From positions 1,968,610 to 2,032,609 of the forward strand of contig NZ_JALCLM010000001.1 in NCBI RefSeq assembly GCF_022647885.1: a DNA stretch of 64,000 bases. Direction: 5' to 3'. A program made the translations under genes and the position numbers. Below, in pieces: positions 60,492 to 64,000 of the stretch. This DNA is from Bifidobacterium sp. (GTDB taxonomy: Bacteria > Actinomycetota > Actinomycetes > Actinomycetales > Bifidobacteriaceae). Each line of letters begins with the position of its first letter. Positions within the stretch are counted from its first letter, which is position 1. The notes under the pieces were generated by a model, which ran no database searches, was not told where the DNA came from, and saw only the letters and a list, made by a program, of their open reading frames with translations.

Positions 60492-63400
60492 CTAAGCCTT
60501 CGCCACCACCACGCTTAGCTCCTGCGCGACATCATCACTCTCGACTGCAACTTCAGTTGCCAGGGTCTCCCCCGCGATAAGTTCCTTGAACTGCTCGATC
60601 TTGCTCACATCAGCTGCGGGCACGTTAAGCTTCAAGGTAATGCGGTCAGCGATATCCAGCCCTGCATCCTTACGAGCGTCCTGCACCACGCGGATGGCGT
60701 CGCGAGCGTAACCTTCAGCCAACAGATCATCGTTCAACTCAGTGTCGAGAATCACGAAACCACCAGAAGCCAACGATGCCGAAACAGAATTGGCGGCCAA
60801 CTCTGCATCGCGTTCCTTGACGCTGTTATTGAGCTCATACTCTGAAGACTCAAGGGCGATCTCACCCGACGGAGTCTCAACCAGCACCGTACCAGCATCA
60901 TCAACATGCCATGTGCCAGTCTTGGAAGCCTTAATAGCGAACTGCACCTGCTTGCCAAGACGAGGCCCTGCAGCGCGAGCGTTGACCTTCAGCTCGTGCA
61001 CGATATCCAAGCCCTGTTCGGAAGCATTCTCGATTGTGGAGAATGCCACATCCTTCACGTTAAGTTCGGACTCCAACAACGCCGTATACGGCTCGATCGC
61101 CTCAACGTCTTCGACGATCACCGTGAGCTTGCTGAGTGGCTGGCGCACACGAATTTGTTCGGCCTTGCGCAGCGACAGCGTTCCGGAAACAATCTCGCGC
61201 ACCTGTTCCATCGCCGACACCAAAGCCGGATCGTCACGCAGTACCTGTCCCAACTCGGTGTCAGCACCAGTCTTGGTATCCGTAGTGTATGGCCAATCTG
61301 CAAGATGCACCGATTCGCCGCCGGTCAGACCGCGCCAGATCTCCTCGGCTTCCATAGGTGCAAGCGAGGCGACGGTACGCATGAAGACCTCCAACACCGT
61401 GTAGAGGGTGTTGAATGCTTGCTCGTCTTCCTTCCAGAAACGGTCACGGGTATTGCGGATGTACCAGTTGGTCAGCACATCGATGAAGTCGCTAGCAGCT
61501 TCGCACGCATCGGCAATCGCAAAGTTGTCAAGCGACTGCTGGGCCTTATCCACCAAGCGACGGGTTCTTGCCAGCAGATAACGGTCCATCTCAGGTAATG
61601 CGTCAATCTCTTCCGGCTTCAGGCAACGCGCCTCGTAACCCTTGCCATTGTTGGCGGCATTCGCATACAAAGTGAAGAAGTAGTATGAACTCCACACCGG
61701 CAGCATGACCTGACGAACCGTGTTACGGATGCCTTCCGCCGTGACGATCAGATTGCCGCCACGCAGAATCGGCGAACTCATCAGGAACCAGCGCATCGCG
61801 TCGGAGCCATATTTGTCGAATACGCCATTCACATCCGGATAATTACGCAGATGCTTACTCATCTTCTGTCCGTCGGACCCGAGCACGATGCCGTGGCAGA
61901 TGACGTTCTTGAACGCAGGCTTATCAAACAACGCGGTCGCCATCACATGCAGCAGATAGAACCAACCACGCGTCTGACCGATGTATTCCACGATGTAATC
62001 GCAGGGGAAGTGCTGCTCGAAGTATTCCTTGTTTTCAAAGGGATAATGGAACTGCGCGAATGGCATAGAACCAGAATCGAACCAGCAGTCAAGCACATCG
62101 CTGATGCGGTGCATTTGCGACTTCCCGGTGGGATCATCGGGATTCGGGCGTGTGAGGTTGTCAATCCATGGACGGTGTAGATTCACCTCTCCCTTGTCGT
62201 CAACCGGATAGCTACCGAAGTCGGCCTTCAACTCATCCAATGAACCATACACATCCACACGTGGATACTTCGGGTCGTCGGACACCCAGACTGGAATCGG
62301 CGAACCCCAGAAACGGTTACGGCTGATCGACCAGTCGCGGGCATTCGCCAGCCACTTGCCGAACTGCCCGTCCTTCACATTCTCGGGAATCCAGTTGATC
62401 TCCTGATTGTGGGCTAGCAACCTGTCCTTGAACTTCGTCACACTGACGAACCAGCTCGAAACAGGCTTGTAGATCAGCGGTGAACCGCAGCGCCAGCAGT
62501 GCGGATAGCTGTGCACATAGCTCTTCTCTTGGAAGAGGATAGCTTTGCGGTCCGCAGGAATATCAGCCAGAGGGCCGTCGCCCGCACGCAGATTGCGGAT
62601 GATTGGCATATTCGCATCAAAAGCCTGCATGCCTTCATAATCTGGGCATTGTGAGGTAAATACTGCACCGTCGTCGAGCACATCAACACTACGAATGCCC
62701 CTAGCATTCAGCGTGTTCATATCGTCCTCGCCGTAAGGAGCTTGATGAACCAGTCCAGTTCCCTCTACTGTATCAACGTAGTCCGCAGTGAAAATCTGGT
62801 AGGCATTCGCACCTGGCATGCCACCTTCGGCCAGCGACTTCTCGTCAGAGAAGTACGGGAATACCGGCCAATAGCGCCAGCCTTCCATATCCGCACCCTT
62901 CAGGGTGCGTACGACCGTATAGTCCTCCCCTAGTTCCTTCGCGAAATCCTCGACGCGCGGTGAGGCGATATAGAATTTCTTGCCTGCATTCGGCCCATTC
63001 ACAGCCTCGACTTCGCTGTATTCGATGTCGGCACCGACAACGATGGCGAAGTTGGTTGGCACAGTCCAAGGCGTAGTGGTCCAGAAGACCGCATAGGCAT
63101 CGTCCTCGTCCTTAAGGCGCACGGCCACGGAAACCGTGGTGTCCTGACGATCCTGATACACGTCGGCGTCCATGCGCAGCTCATGGTTGCTCAGAGGCGT
63201 CTGATCCTTCCAGCAGTAAGGCAGCACGCGGTATCCCTGATAGGCCAGACCCTTGTCGTAGAGCTGTTTGAACGCCCAGATGACAGACTCCATGTACGGC
63301 ACATTCAGCGTTTTGTAACCATGCTCAAAATCAACCCACCGAGCCTGACGATGGACATAATCCTTCCACTCTTCGGTGTATTTCAACACCGAAGTGCGGC

Positions 63401-63839
63401 AGGCATCATTGAATTTCGCTATGCCCATCTCTTCGATTTCATCGACGCTTTCGATGCCGAGCTCCCGCTGAGCTTCAAGCTCTGCAGGCAAGCCGTGTGT
63501 ATCCCAGCCGAAGACTCGGTTGACCTTGTGACCCTTCATCGTTTGATAGCGAGGAATCACATCCTTGGCGTAACCGGTCAGCAAATGACCATAGTGTGGA
63601 AGTCCGTTGGCGAATGGTGGGCCGTCAAAGAACACAAATTCGTTGTTGTAGTGTTCACCGGAATCATGCTCATCGATAGACTTCTGGAAGGTATCGTCTT
63701 TATCCCAGTATTTGAGAGTATCCACTTCCATTTGCGGAAAGTCTGGATTCGGCGTAACCGCTTGAGCTTTCGCATCCGTTGATGCCTTCGGATACACATT
63801 GCTCTGATTCACGCTCTGGGAAGCTGTGGTATCACTCAC
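60492..63839 (-). CDS. ileS: Isoleucyl-tRNA synthetase, long eukaryote-type form
   Basis: A class I synthetase of 1,115 residues that charges tRNA-Ile. The first ATP motif is PHYGHLLTGY near residue 84 (HIGH box form HYGH). The second is KMSKH near 650, in LGSDGQKMSKHLRNYPD. An editing insertion lies between. Length over 1,050 residues and this motif form fit the IleS2/eukaryote-like type, which is associated with natural mupirocin resistance in bifidobacteria. GTG 63839 is chosen because AACGAGGAG lies six bases before it; the frame stays open to 63860. Expression is probably set by the T-box leader just upstream. Confidence 0.95.
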   Translation of the reverse strand: MSDTTASQSVNQSNVYPKASTDAKAQAVTPNPDFPQMEVDTLKYWDKDDTFQKSIDEHDSGEHYNNEFVFFDGPPFANGLPHYGHLLTGYAKDVIPRYQTMKGHKVNRVFGWDTHGLPAELEAQRELGIESVDEIEEMGIAKFNDACRTSVLKYTEEWKDYVHRQARWVDFEHGYKTLNVPYMESVIWAFKQLYDKGLAYQGYRVLPYCWKDQTPLSNHELRMDADVYQDRQDTTVSVAVRLKDEDDAYAVFWTTTPWTVPTNFAIVVGADIEYSEVEAVNGPNAGKKFYIASPRVEDFAKELGEDYTVVRTLKGADMEGWRYWPVFPYFSDEKSLAEGGMPGANAYQIFTADYVDTVEGTGLVHQAPYGEDDMNTLNARGIRSVDVLDDGAVFTSQCPDYEGMQAFDANMPIIRNLRAGDGPLADIPADRKAILFQEKSYVHSYPHCWRCGSPLIYKPVSSWFVSVTKFKDRLLAHNQEINWIPENVKDGQFGKWLANARDWSISRNRFWGSPIPVWVSDDPKYPRVDVYGSLDELKADFGSYPVDDKGEVNLHRPWIDNLTRPNPDDPTGKSQMHRISDVLDCWFDSGSMPFAQFHYPFENKEYFEQHFPCDYIVEYIGQTRGWFYLLHVMATALFDKPAFKNVICHGIVLGSDGQKMSKHLRNYPDVNGVFDKYGSDAMRWFLMSSPILRGGNLIVTAEGIRNTVRQVMLPVWSSYYFFTLYANAANNGKGYEARCLKPEEIDALPEMDRYLLARTRRLVDKAQQSLDNFAIADACEAASDFIDVLTNWYIRNTRDRFWKEDEQAFNTLYTVLEVFMRTVASLAPMEAEEIWRGLTGGESVHLADWPYTTDTKTGADTELGQVLRDDPALVSAMEQVREIVSGTLSLRKAEQIRVRQPLSKLTVIVEDVEAIEPYTALLESELNVKDVAFSTIENASEQGLDIVHELKVNARAAGPRLGKQVQFAIKASKTGTWHVDDAGTVLVETPSGEIALESSEYELNNSVKERDAELAANSVSASLASGGFVILDTELNDDLLAEGYARDAIRVVQDARKDAGLDIADRITLKLNVPAADVSKIEQFKELIAGETLATEVAVESDDVAQELSVVVAKA

Positions 63840-63861
63840 TGCAATCTCCTCGTTCGTCACT

Positions 63862-64000
63862 TCTGTAACTTCAGTCAGTTGACGAGGACGATGCTCCGCA
63901 CCTTGTGGTGCAATTCACCGCGGTACCACCCCGCTTGCTACGTGAGATGCACATGACATGCTCTCGCAGCCGCTTGAGACAGGCTATGTCGGGCCCACCC
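63862..64000 (-). promoter_or_regulatory. T-box riboswitch leader of ileS (partial)
   Basis: On the minus strand, GGTGGTACCGCGG (complement of 63918-63930) is the conserved T-box bulge sequence that pairs with the NCCA end of uncharged tRNA. Downstream, GTCCTCGTC (complement of 63881-63889) can pair with the ACGAGGAG ribosome binding site at 63846-63853. There is no U-run, so the leader most likely controls translation start, as known for actinobacterial ileS leaders. An upstream hairpin GAGAGCA/TGCATCTC lies at about 63945-63965. The specifier stem runs off or near the window edge, so I could not place the Ile specifier. Confidence 0.85.

Overview
The window looks like a chromosome segment of a low-G+C member of the Bifidobacteriaceae (Bifidobacterium or a relative such as Alloscardovia, Scardovia or Bombiscardovia). 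Support comes from actinobacterial families of unknown function (DUF3052, DUF3107, the DUF2342 zincin), a VKOR-family oxidoreductase, surface proteins ending in an LAKTG sorting signal, an ileS T-box leader that appears to act on translation, and a long eukaryote-type isoleucyl-tRNA synthetase. No rRNA, tRNA, CRISPR array, transposase or phage gene was found. Genus and species cannot be fixed from sequence reading alone.

Layout. 1-5.5 kb: an AT-rich unidentified gene running off the left edge, three GNAT acetyltransferases, an SMR exporter of the SugE/Gdx type behind a guanidine-III riboswitch, and a PhzF-family enzyme. 5.7-12.2 kb: cell-surface block with a SpaA-type LAKTG adhesin, a convergent LAKTG-anchored esterase-phytase/PAP2 phosphatase, and a membrane-anchored coiled protein. 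12.6-28.4 kb: mostly housekeeping genes (DUF3052, Lon-like PDZ protease, zincin, UvrD-like helicase, a phosphotransferase-fold protein lacking catalytic residues, DUF3107, PHP phosphatase, VKOR, DapF, MurI, patatin, LysR regulator divergent from aspartase, SPFH protein).

28.7-40.9 kb: a long minus-strand methionine block. It holds a cystathionine-enzyme homologue, the MetN-M20-MetI-MetQ uptake system, MetK flanked by two paralogous SAM methyltransferases, then a type-2 malate/lactate dehydrogenase, an aminotransferase, a D-2-hydroxyacid dehydrogenase and a GNAT protein. One reading is acquisition of methionine and its N-acyl or hydroxy-acid forms, conversion to SAM, and methylation of an unknown target.

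41.2-55.1 kb: an aldo-keto reductase; a minus-strand operon of a MtaA/UroD-superfamily zinc methyltransferase homologue, a branched-chain-amino-acid-type ABC importer with fused permeases and fused ATPases, and an SDR; a divergent operon of a MetY-like enzyme, a ProC paralogue and an M20 amidohydrolase; then a glyoxalase-like protein and the canonical ProC. This pair of operons is the best candidate for an undescribed pathway, probably for a methylated or N-acylated sulfur or amino compound. 55.4-59.5 kb: a small membrane protein and an efflux pump-histidine kinase-response regulator operon. 59.7-64 kb: a peptidase E homologue and ileS with its T-box leader.

Three families of small repeats lie between genes: a ~111-bp element with TTTGTGTAGGGATTT termini (three copies), a 71-bp element with GATAACTGC termini (two copies), and an array of short hairpins with a duplicated ~57-bp unit at 13.3-13.6 kb.
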